From: Tsukamurella sp. TY48
GTDB lineage: Bacteria > Actinomycetota > Actinomycetes > Mycobacteriales > Mycobacteriaceae
Assembly (NCBI RefSeq): GCF_019656655.1
Contig: NZ_BPMV01000002.1
Coordinates: forward strand, 744,001 to 808,000
DNA: 64,000 bases
Reading direction: 5' to 3'
The notes under the pieces were generated by a model. That model had not been told where the DNA came from, did not search any database, and saw nothing but the letters and a program-made list of their open reading frames with translations. Every line of letters starts with the position of its first letter. Position 1 is the first letter of the stretch. Position numbers and translations under genes: made by a program. This document shows, piece by piece, positions 47,301 to 62,900 of this stretch.

Positions 47301-49799
47301 CTCCACGATCGCGCCGTACCGTGACGTGGCCGCCGTGGCCGCCTCGGCGAAGCGAACGGGTTGCCGCAGGTTCGACACCCAGTACTCGGCGTCGAAGACC
47401 GGGGATTCGTCGCCCGGGCGGACCGTCGACAGCACCGGAATCCTCGGTGGGACCGGCGCGATTCCCGCCAGGGCCTGCCGCAGTTCCGGGAGGATGGGAT
47501 CGACGGTGGCATGGTGGGATGCCACGTCCACCTCGACTCGCCGCGCCAACAGGTTCCGGCGGGACACGGCTTCCACCACCTCGTCCACCCGGTCGGGCGG
47601 GCCGGCGACAACGGTCTGCCGCGGCGAGGCGATCACGGCGATCGAGACACCGTCGTGGTCGGTGAGTAGGGATTCGACCGCCTGTGCATCCATCTCGAGT
47701 AGCGCCATTGCGCCCTGTCCGGACAGGTCCCTGCGCATCAGGCGTGAGCGGGTGGCGATCACGCGCAAGCCGTCCGCCACGGATAGTCCGCCCGCGACGA
47801 TGGCCGCCGTCACCTCTCCCATCGAGTGGCCGATCACCGCGTCCGGTGTCACGCCATGGGCGCGCCAGAGATCCGTGAGGGCCAGTTGCACACCGACGAG
47901 GACCGGCTGGATCCGATCGATCCCCTCGATGGGCTCGTCGGACTCCAAGGCGGAGCGGAGTGAGAAGCCGACCTGCTCGACGAAATCAGCGTCGTAGCGG
48001 TCCACGGCGGCGGCGAACTCGGGCTCGTCCACCAGGAGCCGTCGGCCCATCCCCGGCCATTGCGCACCCTGCCCGGAGTACGCGAACACCACTCCCGGCC
48101 CGGGGCCGGCACCCGCGGGGAGGACTGCGGCGCGCGACTCCCCCGTGGCGAGCGCGCGCAGCCCCGCGACGGCCTCCCGGTGGTCTCGCGCCGACACCGT
48201 TGCGGTGAGCGGGGCCCCCGCACTCTGTCGGGCGACGGTGTGGGCGACGTCCCGCAGGACCGATCGCGCGCCGCGTCCCTCCAGCCACTGGGCGAGCGCC
48301 CGGGCACGATCGCGCACCGCCGCGTCGTCGGTGCCGCCGACCGAGAGCACGCAGACGGACCGCGCATCGCCCTCGTCTCCCAGCGGCATCGGATCGGGGC
48401 CCTGCTCGATGACCACGTGCGCATTCGTGCCGCCGAGTCCGAAGGAGGAGACACCCGCGCGGCGCGGACCGCTCGCGGACGGCCACGGATCCGGCTCGGT
48501 GGGGACGAACAGGCGGGTGCGGGAGGCATCGATCGCGGGATTCCACTGCGAGAAGTGCAGATTGGGCGGCACTTTTCCACGATTGACCACCAGAACGGAT
48601 TTGATGAAGCCCGCGATGCCCGCGGCTGCCTCAAGGTGCCCCATGTTGGTCTTCACCGCGCCGAGCGCGCATCGGCTCTCCCCCGCCCCGTACACCCGGG
48701 CCAATGCATCGAACTCGATCGGATCGCCGATACCGGTGCCGGTGCCGTGAGTCTCGACGAAGTTGATCGACGCCGCGGGCACATCGCCGAGCGCACGCGT
48801 GAGCACCTCGCTCTGGGCGGGGGCGTTGGGCGCGGTGAGGCCGTTGCTACGGCCGTCCTGGTTGGTGGCGGAACCCCGCACGACCGCGAGCACGCGGTCC
48901 CCGTCCCGGACGGCATCGGTGAGGCGTTTGAGCACGACGACGCCGCAGCCCTCGCCTCGCACGAATCCGTCGGCGGCGGCATCGAAGGCGTTGCAGCGTC
49001 CGCGCGGCGAGAGCATTCCCCACTTCCCCAGTGCCAGTTGGGTCTCGGGCCGCAGGATGAGGCTCACTCCGCCGGCGAGAGCCAGGTCGGTCTCCCGGGA
49101 CCGCAGACTCTGGCACGCCAGATGCACGGACACCAAAGACGATGAGCAGGCGGTGTCGACGGCGACCGCCGGGCCGCGCAACCCGAGGAGGTAAGCGATG
49201 CGACCCACGGTCACGCTGTGTGCGTTCCCGGTCGCCGAATAGGCGTCGATGGTGTCGGAATCCGCGACCGATGCCGCCTGATACTCGTTGTAGTAGACGC
49301 CCATCATCACGGCGGCGCGGAGCCCGTCGATCTGCCCCGGTGCGATCCCGGCGTGCTCGAGCGCCTCCCATGCCACCTCCAACAACATCCGCTGTTGCGG
49401 ATCCATCGCCTCCGCCTCGCGGGGCGCGATGCCGAAGTGCTCCGCGTCGAAGCCGTCGATGCCGTCGACGAAACCTCCCCACTTCGATGGCATCCGACCG
49501 GGTACCGAGGGGTCGGCGTCGTAGTACGCCTCGGCGTCCCAACGGTCCTCGGGCACCTCCACGACGGCGTCTCCTGATCGCATCAACAGGTCCCAGTACT
49601 GGTCCGGATCGTTGACGCCGCCGGGGAACCGGCAGCCGATTCCCACGACCGCGATCGGTTCCGCGGTCGAGATCCTCGACGCCTTGGTGAACTGCTCCGT
49701 CAGGGCATCACGCTGGTCGTCCGACATCGCTTGCACTCGTGCGTAGGTCGATCCGCGTGCCGCACCGGACGCGGCCGACGACTGGTCGGAACTCGTCAT
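44394..49799 (-). CDS. ppsD: Type I PKS, PpsD-like (KS-AT-DH-KR-ACP)
   Basis: 1,801 residues. KS about 45-470 (Cys218, His351); AT about 568-880 (Ser659 in GHSMGE, VASH 759-762); DH about 914-1190 with HxxxGxxxxP (His947) and Asp1110 in LDAALQ; KR about 1418-1600 (GGMGGIG, Tyr1565, Asn1569); ACP with Ser1720. All catalytic residues look intact, so a full extension would give an alpha,beta-unsaturated unit unless reduced in trans. Size, domain order and the basic Arg-rich tail ([17 protein letters not shown]) agree with mycobacterial PpsD. An N-terminal helix (residues 15-45) looks like a docking element. The ATG overlaps the upstream stop by one base (TGATG). Confidence 0.9.
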   Translation of the reverse strand: MTSSDQSSAASGAARGSTYARVQAMSDDQRDALTEQFTKASRISTAEPIAVVGIGCRFPGGVNDPDQYWDLLMRSGDAVVEVPEDRWDAEAYYDADPSVPGRMPSKWGGFVDGIDGFDAEHFGIAPREAEAMDPQQRMLLEVAWEALEHAGIAPGQIDGLRAAVMMGVYYNEYQAASVADSDTIDAYSATGNAHSVTVGRIAYLLGLRGPAVAVDTACSSSLVSVHLACQSLRSRETDLALAGGVSLILRPETQLALGKWGMLSPRGRCNAFDAAADGFVRGEGCGVVVLKRLTDAVRDGDRVLAVVRGSATNQDGRSNGLTAPNAPAQSEVLTRALGDVPAASINFVETHGTGTGIGDPIEFDALARVYGAGESRCALGAVKTNMGHLEAAAGIAGFIKSVLVVNRGKVPPNLHFSQWNPAIDASRTRLFVPTEPDPWPSASGPRRAGVSSFGLGGTNAHVVIEQGPDPMPLGDEGDARSVCVLSVGGTDDAAVRDRARALAQWLEGRGARSVLRDVAHTVARQSAGAPLTATVSARDHREAVAGLRALATGESRAAVLPAGAGPGPGVVFAYSGQGAQWPGMGRRLLVDEPEFAAAVDRYDADFVEQVGFSLRSALESDEPIEGIDRIQPVLVGVQLALTDLWRAHGVTPDAVIGHSMGEVTAAIVAGGLSVADGLRVIATRSRLMRRDLSGQGAMALLEMDAQAVESLLTDHDGVSIAVIASPRQTVVAGPPDRVDEVVEAVSRRNLLARRVEVDVASHHATVDPILPELRQALAGIAPVPPRIPVLSTVRPGDESPVFDAEYWVSNLRQPVRFAEAATAATSRYGAIVEVSPHPLLAHAITESGPEDREVLVLPTLLRGEDEALVFHAHRARLGGDLPPGHITDIAPHTWRHRKYWTPAPAHRRAQPDRVHPLLGSPVEIPSGGGFLWHADVGLDEIGWLADHRVQGQAIMPAAGFAEIALAAGRTAYGTEGAPAGVDQLEVEQMLPLTGSVPLTTRLTYDSDGSGRVEIFSRGSGGEWIRHATARVGAGLAQRDPSPVAPVTSGVPVSPREVYAALRRAGAHHDRAFAALQRVSRDPVGAAEADVTLPAEATGHPGLVLHPVALDAALQTLAAALPESGLEADAAYLPVSVESIRLYAPVGRDSSCRARFVSLSDEGATGDVTITDRSGALLAEIRGVFLRRIRRHAVPLPLERKLFGHRWEESAAPDGIDGSGDGAWLLLSDDRPGVEAIASDLHGAGRRIVTADFGEQAVADAIAEVASDPDYPPTGIVLLLDAETDDATAADRVAVAERLTWQVATAVSAVTSGWHGRPPRLWLVTRRGLEVAEGDVGTPAVGALTGLIRVLAYEHPDLRATLVDLSSVDDVAATLLREASAPVGDDLLAWRDGRRYVQRLVRADPEPREGSGNPTVRSDGAYVVTGGMGGIGLAVARHLVAAGAGRIVLCGRSELSEDGARVLAELAADTEVVYVSGDVAADGVAESLVTAAEETGLPLRGVIHSAAVLDDELVTAMSRDALARVWRPKVMGAVRLDEATAGSALDWLVLFSSVASLLGSPGQGAYAAANAYLDALAERRRAEGARVTSICWGQWSEVGLARSLEMSVLDPIAPDEGMEALDALLGGGRARVGVARLRLDRAAAAFPELVGLGYFTHLAAELDPDEDTEAIDLDRLRTMPFAEAHRLVLERLQKRIGAVLGYSGTAVVPAERALTELGLDSLMAVRIRNTVRSEFGVEPPVALLLQGAGLDDLATDLVRRLGVTEAPVHTSDATPADGLRGRAQQRVAARRRASVRRKVDHP

Positions 49800-52700
49800 C
49801 AGATACTCCTCTCAGCGTCGGAGAAGGTCTCCGCACTCTCGAACAATTCGTCCAGCAGGCTCGTCTCCGCCGGGGCATCGGTATCGCCGATGTCCGTCGC
49901 GTCGAGCGCCGGTGCAACCAACTGCACGATGTGTGCGGCCAGTTGCGCAACGGTGGGGTGGTCCCACAGCATCGTTGCCGAGAGATCCACTCCGACTTTC
50001 GCTTTGGCGTCCCGGAGCACGGCCATCGCCATCATGGAATCGAGTCCGAGCTCAGGAAACGGACTGTCCACGTCCACGACCTCGGGATCGGTGCCCAGTT
50101 CGCGGGCGAGCACGGCGCGCAGGAGGTCCCGCACCGCCGTCTGCGCCTGTTGCGGCGTCAGCGTGGACAGATCGGGCAATGAGCCGACCGGATCCTCGCC
50201 GTCGAGGTCGGCAGGGTCGGCACCGCTCATGCTTCCCGCCTCGAGAGGGGCGAAGCGCAGACCTCGCAGCTCGCACCACGTGCGACCGTCGGCATCGTCG
50301 ATTCGGGCGTCGACAAGGAGGTCCTCGTCGCCCCCGGGGCGCCGGGCCACCTGCACCACGACGCGATCTCCGACGGGCGCAGCGCCGGTCGTCGCCGCAT
50401 CGATCGAGACCGGGAGCAGCAGTCCTGCGTCCATCCTGCCGATGAGCCGGGCGAGGTGCACAGCCGCGTCGGTCGCCGAGGCGACGCTCGCGTCCGCATC
50501 GAGGGTGACCTCGGCGGTGATCGACCCCGGACCGGACACGTACCCGGTCACCTCCCAGGGGAACGGGCGGCCCTCAACCCCCCAGTCGCGAACCCGATCG
50601 GCCACCGCCGCCGCGTCGTACTCGGGTGTCTCGAACGCCGCTGCGCGGGTGCCCGCATCGTCGCGGTCGTCTTCGGTGCCGGCACGGGCTGTTCCGAATC
50701 CGGCGCTCGCGTGCCGGATCCATCGTTCGGCGGCGGCGTTCGGATCGGCGCTGGAGGTGATGACGATGCCGTCGTCGCTCCTCCGGACGTGCACGGCGCG
50801 AGGTCGGTCCAGGACGATCGGGTACTCGAACCGGAGGTCGCGCAGCTCCGCCCCTGCCGCCACCGATGCGAGGGTGGCTGCGATCACGGATACCGGAACC
50901 ACCTCCACTCCCCGGACCCGGTGCGGGGTGGGGTACGGCCGGCGCCCGGCCGACAGACCCGCGAGCCAGCCGCCGTCGGCGTCGTCCCGCCCCTGCACGC
51001 TGCCGTGCTGCGGTGCAGGCAGATCCACGGCTGCCTCGCACCGCGCACCGAGCAGGCCGTCGAGGATCTTCATCGGGGCGCGGGTCCGGAAGCTCTCCGC
51101 GAGCAAGGGCCAATCCGCACCGGCGATCACGCTCCGAGTGGGGGCCTCCGGGCCGAGCACGTAGGGCAGGCAGCGGACGGCGGCGTCGTTCGGCATGGGG
51201 GTGAGCCCTGCGGACGCGGTGTCCGGCTGCGCCTGCGCCCAGGACTCAAAGAGGCCCCAGTCCACCACTCGCACCGGCAGGCCCAGGTGGCGGCGCACGG
51301 CGGCCACGGCGTCGGCGTACGCGTTGGCGGCGGTGTAGTGCCCGAGCCACCGCGACCCGGTGAGCCCGGTGATCGAGGAGAAGACGACGAGGTCGCGCAG
51401 GGGCGTGTGCAGACTCAGCTCGTGCACGATCGCGAGGACGTCGACCTTGGCGCGGAACATTGCGTCGATGTCGTCGGCGCTGAGCTCGGACAACAGGCCC
51501 GCGCCGCCCGCGAGCGAGCTGACGTACACGCCGCCGAGCGGCGGCAGGTCGTCGCCGAACCGTGCGAACAGTTCCGTCATCGCCGACCGGTCAGCCGCAT
51601 CGATCGCCACGGGGACGATCCGGGTTCCGTTCTCGGCGAGCTCGTCCTCGAGTCCGTCCGGGAGTCCTCCGCGCCGGGAGAGCGCGACCACGGTCCGCGC
51701 TCCCATTCGGGCGAGCTGGCGGATCACATCGCCGCCGATGTTTCCGGTGGCACCGATCACCAGGTGGGTCTCGTCCCCGCCGACGTCGTTGCGCGCGATC
51801 GGCGCGGTGGTTCGGCGGAGCCGCGGAACGCGTCGCACGCCCGTGCGGTAGAGCACCTGGTCCTCGTCATCGGCGGCGCCGGCCTCCGCCGTCAGAGCAG
51901 CCGCCACGAGCCGCGGCGGCAGTGCCGCGTCGACGTCGATCAGCCCTCCCCAGAGCTCGGGATGTTCCAGAGCGAGGGTTCGGCCCGCTCCCCACAGGGC
52001 CGCGTGCGCGGGGTTCGCCACCTCACCCTCGCTCACCGCCTCCGCATTGCGGGTCAGGACCGTCAGGCGTGCGCCGTTCCCGTGCTCGCGAAGCAGCCGG
52101 ATCAGGGTCGCGACATCGCGAACCCCCCGGCGTGCCGACGAGGGATCGACGCCGTCCCGGGGCATCGCCGGCGCATAGACCACACGATCGACGCCGTGCA
52201 GCGCGGAACGAACGGCCCCGATGTCGTCCACGAGGGCGGCCGCGCGCACAACGAGGGCTCCGTCACCGAGCAGCGCGCCGAGCTCATCACCGTCCTCATC
52301 GGCGACCACGAGCCACCGGCGTGGCTCCGGTTCGGCTGCGGCCAGGGCGCGTTCGGGGAATGCCAGTTCGAGGAACCAGCCGTGCGGCCCGCCGTCGGCG
52401 ACCGGGGCGGGCGCATCGATGACGCTCGCGCGTGGCACGATCCAGTGCCGTTGTCGCATCCACTGGGTCGCGGGCAGGTCCACCGGCGGTCGCGGCCGTT
52501 GCGGTTCCACCGGATATCCGGGGCCGCGCACCGCGGTCAGATTCGCCTCGAACTGCACCGCCTCCGCCGCATCGCGGAGCAGAGTCCCCACCACGCAGGT
52601 GGATCCATCGACGACATCCTCGATCGCCGAGGTCAACAGGGGATGCGGGCTGATCTCGATGAACGTTCCGCACACCTTCGCCGCTGCCGACACCGCATCC

Positions 52701-55162
52701 GCGAAGAGAACAGGCCGCCGGAGATTGTCGGCCCAGTAATCGGCGTCGACCCGCGGACCTTCCTGGCCGGCCTGGACGGTCGAGTGGAACGGGATCCGTG
52801 GCACGGCGGGCGTGATGTCAGCGAGCGAGGCGCGCAGTTCGTCCAGGATCGGATCGACGGTGGCGTGATGGGAGGCCACGTCCACATCGATGCGCCGCGC
52901 CAAGAGATCACGGGCGGAGACCTCGGCGATCACGGCGTCGATCCGGTCGGGGTCGCCCGCGACCACGGTCTGCCGGGGTGATGCCACCACGGCTACCGAT
53001 ACCCCCTCGTGCCGGGCCGCGACCTCGGCGGCGGCATCCGCATCGAGCTCCAGGAGTGCCATCGCTCCCCGGCCCGCGAGGTCGCGCTTCATCAGCGCGG
53101 ATCGGGTCGCGATCACCGTGAGACCGTCCCTGACCGACAGCGCTCCCGCGGTGACGGCCGCCGCGACCTCGCCCATCGAGTGGCCGATCACGGCATCGGG
53201 CTCCACACCCCGCGACTTCCAGAGCTCGACCAGCGCCAGTTGCACCCCCACCAGAACCGGCTGGATGCGATCGATCCCCGAGAGCGGGGATGCATCGGAC
53301 AGTGCCTGTTCGAGCGAGAATCCGACCACGTCACGGAAGTCCGCGTCCAGCTCCCGCACCGCAGCGGCGAACGCGGGGTCGTCCGCCATCAGGCGCCGGC
53401 CCATGCCGGCCCACTGCGCACCCTGACCGGAGAAGACGAACACCGTCCCCGGGCGGCGCCCTCCTCGCTGGGGCGCCACCACGCCGGGCGCGGGCCGACC
53501 CTCCGCCAGCGCGTGCAGTCCGCGGACCGCCCCCTCGTGATCCGCTGCGATCACCGTCGCGATCCGCGGAAACCGTGGCCTGCGGAACTGCAGCTCGTGG
53601 GCGACATCGGCGAGCGGGACCGACGCCCCGGCACCGTCGAGCCAGTGCGCGAGGGCAGCGGCCGACGCCTTGATCCGCTCGATCGACTTGCCCGAGAGGG
53701 TGAGTCGTGCGACCGCGTCGGCGGTGTCCGGCGACAGGTGATCCGCATCCGGTGCGGTATCGATCGGCGGTGCCTGTTCGACGATCACGTGCGCGTTCGT
53801 TCCACTGACTCCGAAGGAGGAGACTCCCGCGCGCCGTGGCCGGTCCAGCGCCGGCCAATCGATCGTTCCCGTCGGGAAGACGAACTTCTCCGCTCCCTCG
53901 CCGGCGTGCGGCGTCAGCGCATCGAAGTGCAGGTTGCCCGGGATGCGCCCGCGTCCCAGCGCGAGCACGGTCTTGATGAAACCCGCCATACCCGCTGCGG
54001 ATTCGAGGTGCCCCAGATTCGATTTCACTGCACCGATGACGAGCGGTGCGGCGCCGGCGCGTTCCCCGAAGACCCGCGCGAGGGTGTCCAGTTCGATCGG
54101 GTCCCCGAGTGCCGTCCCCGTGCCGTGCGATTCGATGAAATCGATGGTGTCCGGTGCGAGATCGGAGATCTCGAGCGCGCGCCGCAGGAGCGCCTGCTGC
54201 GCCGGTCCGTTGGGCACCGTCTGGCCGCTGCTCGCACCGTCCTGGTTGACGGCCGTCCCGCGTACCACGGCGAGCACGCGGTCGCCTGCGGCCGCCGCGT
54301 CCGATAGGCGCTTGAGCACCACGACCCCGCAGCCCTCGCTGCGCACGTATCCGTCGGCCGATGCGTCGAAGGGTTTGCACCGACCGTCGGGCGCCAACAT
54401 GCCCCATCGCGAACACGCGATGCTGTTCTCCGGACTGAGGACGAGGTTCACGCCCGCGACGAGGGCCGCATCGCTCTCCCGGCTGCGCAGCCCCTGGCAG
54501 GCCAGGTGGAGGGCGCTCAGCGACGATGAGCACGCCGTGTCGAGGACGACCGCCGGTCCGTTGAGGCCGAGGAAGTAGGACAGCCGCCCGGCCGCGAAGT
54601 TGTGCGCGCTGCCGAACGGGACGTAGGGGTCGATCTCGTCGGGTTCGAGTGCCCCCGCCAGGGTGGTCGAGTAGTCGGTCGTGGTCAGGCCGACGTAGAC
54701 CCCGGTTCGACTGCCCCGCAGGGAGGTGGGCACGATCCCCGCATGCTCGAGCGCCTGCCAGGCGACCTCGAGCAGGAGGCGGTGCTGCGGGTCCATGCCC
54801 GCAGCCTCGCGCGGTGAGATCCCGAAGAACTCAGCGTCGAAAGCGGCGGGGTCCCAATCGGTGAGGAACCCGCCCTCGCGATTACAGATCGTGCCCGGCA
54901 CAGTGTGATCCGGCGAGTAGAGTTCGTCCGCGTCCCATCGGTCGCCGGGTACCCGCACCACCCCGTCGATGCCGTTGTCGAGCAGGTCCCAGTACTCCTC
55001 AGGGTCGGAGACTCCGCCGGGCAGACGGCACCCGATTCCGACCACCGCGATCGGCTCGCGGTCGCCCTGCTGGGCTATCGCGAGTCGCTCGGTGAGTTCG
55101 TCGATCCGACGCAGGGCCTCGGTGACCAGGGCCCGGCGATCGGTGGTGGATGGTGATGTCAT
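49799..55162 (-). CDS. Type I PKS of the Pps family with order KS-AT-KR-DH-ACP
   Basis: 1,787 residues. A coiled docking helix (about 8-35, RRALVTEALRRIDELTERLAI) precedes KS (35-465, Cys211), AT (about 573-880, Ser662 in GHSMGE, VASH 763-766), KR (about 1130-1330, GATGNIG, Tyr1276, Asn1280), a DH-type double hot-dog domain (about 1405-1640) and ACP (Ser1709). The KS and docking helix resemble PpsC as I recall it, but PpsC has DH-ER-KR in the usual order. The DH-like part keeps HxxxGxxxxP (His1414) and DAAVH (Asp1565), so it could work. A DH after KR is unusual. Starts four bases after the upstream stop. Confidence 0.85.
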   Translation of the reverse strand: MTSPSTTDRRALVTEALRRIDELTERLAIAQQGDREPIAVVGIGCRLPGGVSDPEEYWDLLDNGIDGVVRVPGDRWDADELYSPDHTVPGTICNREGGFLTDWDPAAFDAEFFGISPREAAGMDPQHRLLLEVAWQALEHAGIVPTSLRGSRTGVYVGLTTTDYSTTLAGALEPDEIDPYVPFGSAHNFAAGRLSYFLGLNGPAVVLDTACSSSLSALHLACQGLRSRESDAALVAGVNLVLSPENSIACSRWGMLAPDGRCKPFDASADGYVRSEGCGVVVLKRLSDAAAAGDRVLAVVRGTAVNQDGASSGQTVPNGPAQQALLRRALEISDLAPDTIDFIESHGTGTALGDPIELDTLARVFGERAGAAPLVIGAVKSNLGHLESAAGMAGFIKTVLALGRGRIPGNLHFDALTPHAGEGAEKFVFPTGTIDWPALDRPRRAGVSSFGVSGTNAHVIVEQAPPIDTAPDADHLSPDTADAVARLTLSGKSIERIKASAAALAHWLDGAGASVPLADVAHELQFRRPRFPRIATVIAADHEGAVRGLHALAEGRPAPGVVAPQRGGRRPGTVFVFSGQGAQWAGMGRRLMADDPAFAAAVRELDADFRDVVGFSLEQALSDASPLSGIDRIQPVLVGVQLALVELWKSRGVEPDAVIGHSMGEVAAAVTAGALSVRDGLTVIATRSALMKRDLAGRGAMALLELDADAAAEVAARHEGVSVAVVASPRQTVVAGDPDRIDAVIAEVSARDLLARRIDVDVASHHATVDPILDELRASLADITPAVPRIPFHSTVQAGQEGPRVDADYWADNLRRPVLFADAVSAAAKVCGTFIEISPHPLLTSAIEDVVDGSTCVVGTLLRDAAEAVQFEANLTAVRGPGYPVEPQRPRPPVDLPATQWMRQRHWIVPRASVIDAPAPVADGGPHGWFLELAFPERALAAAEPEPRRWLVVADEDGDELGALLGDGALVVRAAALVDDIGAVRSALHGVDRVVYAPAMPRDGVDPSSARRGVRDVATLIRLLREHGNGARLTVLTRNAEAVSEGEVANPAHAALWGAGRTLALEHPELWGGLIDVDAALPPRLVAAALTAEAGAADDEDQVLYRTGVRRVPRLRRTTAPIARNDVGGDETHLVIGATGNIGGDVIRQLARMGARTVVALSRRGGLPDGLEDELAENGTRIVPVAIDAADRSAMTELFARFGDDLPPLGGVYVSSLAGGAGLLSELSADDIDAMFRAKVDVLAIVHELSLHTPLRDLVVFSSITGLTGSRWLGHYTAANAYADAVAAVRRHLGLPVRVVDWGLFESWAQAQPDTASAGLTPMPNDAAVRCLPYVLGPEAPTRSVIAGADWPLLAESFRTRAPMKILDGLLGARCEAAVDLPAPQHGSVQGRDDADGGWLAGLSAGRRPYPTPHRVRGVEVVPVSVIAATLASVAAGAELRDLRFEYPIVLDRPRAVHVRRSDDGIVITSSADPNAAAERWIRHASAGFGTARAGTEDDRDDAGTRAAAFETPEYDAAAVADRVRDWGVEGRPFPWEVTGYVSGPGSITAEVTLDADASVASATDAAVHLARLIGRMDAGLLLPVSIDAATTGAAPVGDRVVVQVARRPGGDEDLLVDARIDDADGRTWCELRGLRFAPLEAGSMSGADPADLDGEDPVGSLPDLSTLTPQQAQTAVRDLLRAVLARELGTDPEVVDVDSPFPELGLDSMMAMAVLRDAKAKVGVDLSATMLWDHPTVAQLAAHIVQLVAPALDATDIGDTDAPAETSLLDELFESAETFSDAERSI

Positions 55163-55166
55163 GAAG

Positions 55167-59908
<4,742 letters not shown>

Positions 59909-59912
<4 letters not shown>

Positions 59913-62900
59913 TGAACGCTTCCCTCCACGCTGTCGAAAAGGTTGTCCAGCAGCCCGTCTCCGGCTTGCTCCGCGGCGGGCTCGCCGCGCGATTCCGCTC
60001 CCGGCGGACTCGCGCCGACGCGCTCCGCCAGATGCCGGGCGAGCGCGCCGAGCGTCGGGTGGTTCCACAGCATCGTCACCGACAGTTCGGTGCCGACCAG
60101 GGTCTCGGCATCACGCCGGATGGACATGGCCATCACGGAGTTCAGTCCGATCTCGGCGAAGGGCCGGTCCGCGGTGAGTTCCGCCGGACTCATCCGCAGC
60201 TCCCGGGCCACGATGTCGCGCAGTCCGCTCTCGATCGACGCCAATGCATCGCTCGGTGACATCTGCGACCACACCGGCGTTTCCCCGGCCCGGTCGCGCC
60301 CGGCGGCATCCGGCCGCGCGCCGCCCGGTCGCGGCACCATGATCGCCTGATGTGCACCGTGCGCGGCCGCGTACTCCCACGCTGCGAACGCCTCCGCCGG
60401 ACGGACCGGGCGCGAACCCATCCGTTCGAGCTCGCGCCGGACCACCTCCGCGCCGGCCCCGAAGCCCATGTCCTGCCAGGCCACCCAGTCCAAGGCGAGC
60501 ACGTCGGTCGCGCCCTCGTGGTGCCGGCGTCGTGCCAGTCCATCGAGGTACGCGTTCGCCGCGGCGTACGCGCTCTGCCCCGGTACGCCGTAAACGGCTC
60601 CGGCCGAGCCGACCAGGTGCAGGAAGTCGACCGTCCCCGGGGGGAAGGCATCGGCCAGAGCCCGGGCGCCGGCCACCTTCGGCGCCAACACCGCGTCGAC
60701 GGATTCCGCGTCGACATCGTCGATCAACATCGCCGATTGCACCCCTGCCGCGTGCACGATGCCACGGATGGCAGGCGCCCCCTGTCGATCGCGATCGGCG
60801 AGGTACTCCGTGAGCGCACCGGCGGCCGCGATGTCCAGTGCGATCGTCTCGACCGCGACGCCGCGTTGCTCCAGGGCGGCGACGGCGTCGATACGCTCGC
60901 GCAGCACCGGTTCGACGACGGTGTTCCACTGCGCGCGGGCCGGCAGCGGTGTGCGGCCGGCCAGGATGATCCGTCGAGCCCCCTTGTCGGCGAGCCATAC
61001 CGCGATCGCCAGGCCGAGGCTTCCGAGTCCGCCGGTCACGAGATACGCGGCATCGGGCCGGCAGCGCATCGGTGTCCCCGCGTCCGTCGCGGGGACTGCG
61101 GCGGGCACGCCGACGGTGATCGCACCGTCGCGCAACCGCAGGGGCTCTCGGGATCGTCCTCGGAGCGCCTCGGCCACCGGGGCGCCCTCGCCTACCGGTC
61201 CCGCTGCGGGCAGATCGAGCAATCCACCCCACGATTCGGGGTGCTCCGCCGCGATCACCCCTGCCAGGCCCCAGAGCACCGATTGCGGTGCAGCGCTCGG
61301 TGATGTGCCATCGGCGACGCCGTGCGTCAGCAACCAGACCCGGCCGGTGCCGGCCCGGTTCACGGCGCGGACCAGGTCCAGTACCTCGCAGGTGAGACGT
61401 GTGGCGGCGGCGAGGTCGGATTCCTCCGCGCGTACCTGCGGAACGTAGAGGACGCGGTCGCTGCGATCGATGTCCTCGTTCTGGCTGATATCGAGCCCGG
61501 TACCTGCCAGCTCCGCGGCGAGCTGCTCGTCACCGATCACCGTCACGGTTCGTGGTCGATCGGCGTCCTCCGGTGTCCAGGTTCGCCATTCGAGCGTGTG
61601 GACGATCTCCGAGGGTGCGGCGTCGGACAGCAGCGCATCGTCGCCGACAGGTGCGAATCGCAGTCCCCGCAGCTCTGCCAGCAGGGTGCCGTGGGCATCG
61701 GTCACGTCCACGTCGACTCCCCCGATGACCGCGTCGGAGCCCGACAGCGTCCGTCCATCCCGAGCGCGGACCGTCACCCGTCCACCGTCGGAGGGTGCGG
61801 GGTTGACGACGTGCAGCGAGTCGACTGCGGCGGGTACGAGCAGGCGGGAATCCTCCGGGGCCACCATTCTGCTCACCCCGACCGCGGCGTCGAGCAGGGC
61901 CGTGATCGGTGTCTGCGCGGTGGCGACGTCGACCACGAGGGCGGAGTCGCTGCGGCGTACCGCAGACACGGACCAGGGAAACGGAGTTCCCTCGACGCCC
62001 CACTCGGCGGGCGGCTCCGTGATCCCGCGTGCCTGGTCGTCCACCGCGTCCGGACCGATGGGGTCCAGGACATCGGGGGCCGCTCCCGCTGCGAGCCGGG
62101 CCGTCGCGTGCACGGTCCACGGCCCGTCATCGCCCGGCGCGCTCGACAGTGTCAGGCGATCGCCTTCGAGGATCACGTGGATGATCCGGTGCTGGTTCAG
62201 GACGAGCGGTGTCTCGAAGCCGAGACGGTCCACTCCGTGCGCACCGATGTCCGATGCCGCGGCCGCGAACGTGGCCAGCAGCACCGAGATCGGCACCAGC
62301 TCGACCTGATGGACCCGATGGAACCCCGGGTACGGCCGGTCGGTGGGCGCGATGCGTGCCCGCCACAGGTCCGTGGTCTGCGTGCCCACCAGCCGGGTGC
62401 GGCCACCGAGCACGGTGCCGATCCGGGGGACGGTATCGGTGGCGGACGATGCCCGCATCGGCGGCATCCAGTGCGCGGAGTGCAGCCAGGGCGTCGCAGG
62501 TAGCTCGATCCGCGGCCTCCGTGGCTGGACATCGGAATGCCGACCGAGCGAGGCGAGTGCGGTGTGGAAGTCGAGCCGCTCGTCACCGTCCCGCGCCACC
62601 GTCCCCGTCACGTGGTGCCGGGATCCGGGAAGGCACTCGGTGACGGCGTGGGTCAGTACCGGGTGCGGCGATACCTCGACGAAGGTGCCCCAGCGGTCGG
62701 CGGCGTCCGCCACTGCGGCGGCGAATCGCACCGGGGAGCGCAGGTTCGACGCCCAGTAGTCGGCATCGAACGGGGGCGCCGTGTCCCCCGCGAGCACGGT
62801 CGAGAGCACCGGGATCGTGGGTTTGCGCGGTGCCAGGCATGCCAGTTCCGCGCGCAGCTCGTCGAGGATCGGGTCGACGGTGCGGTGGTGCGATGCCACG

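Noticed and set aside
44748-47324. 858-codon plus-strand open frame inside the PpsD-like gene
   Set aside because: Antisense to intact DH, KR and ACP domains; composition is typical of a codon-bias shadow.
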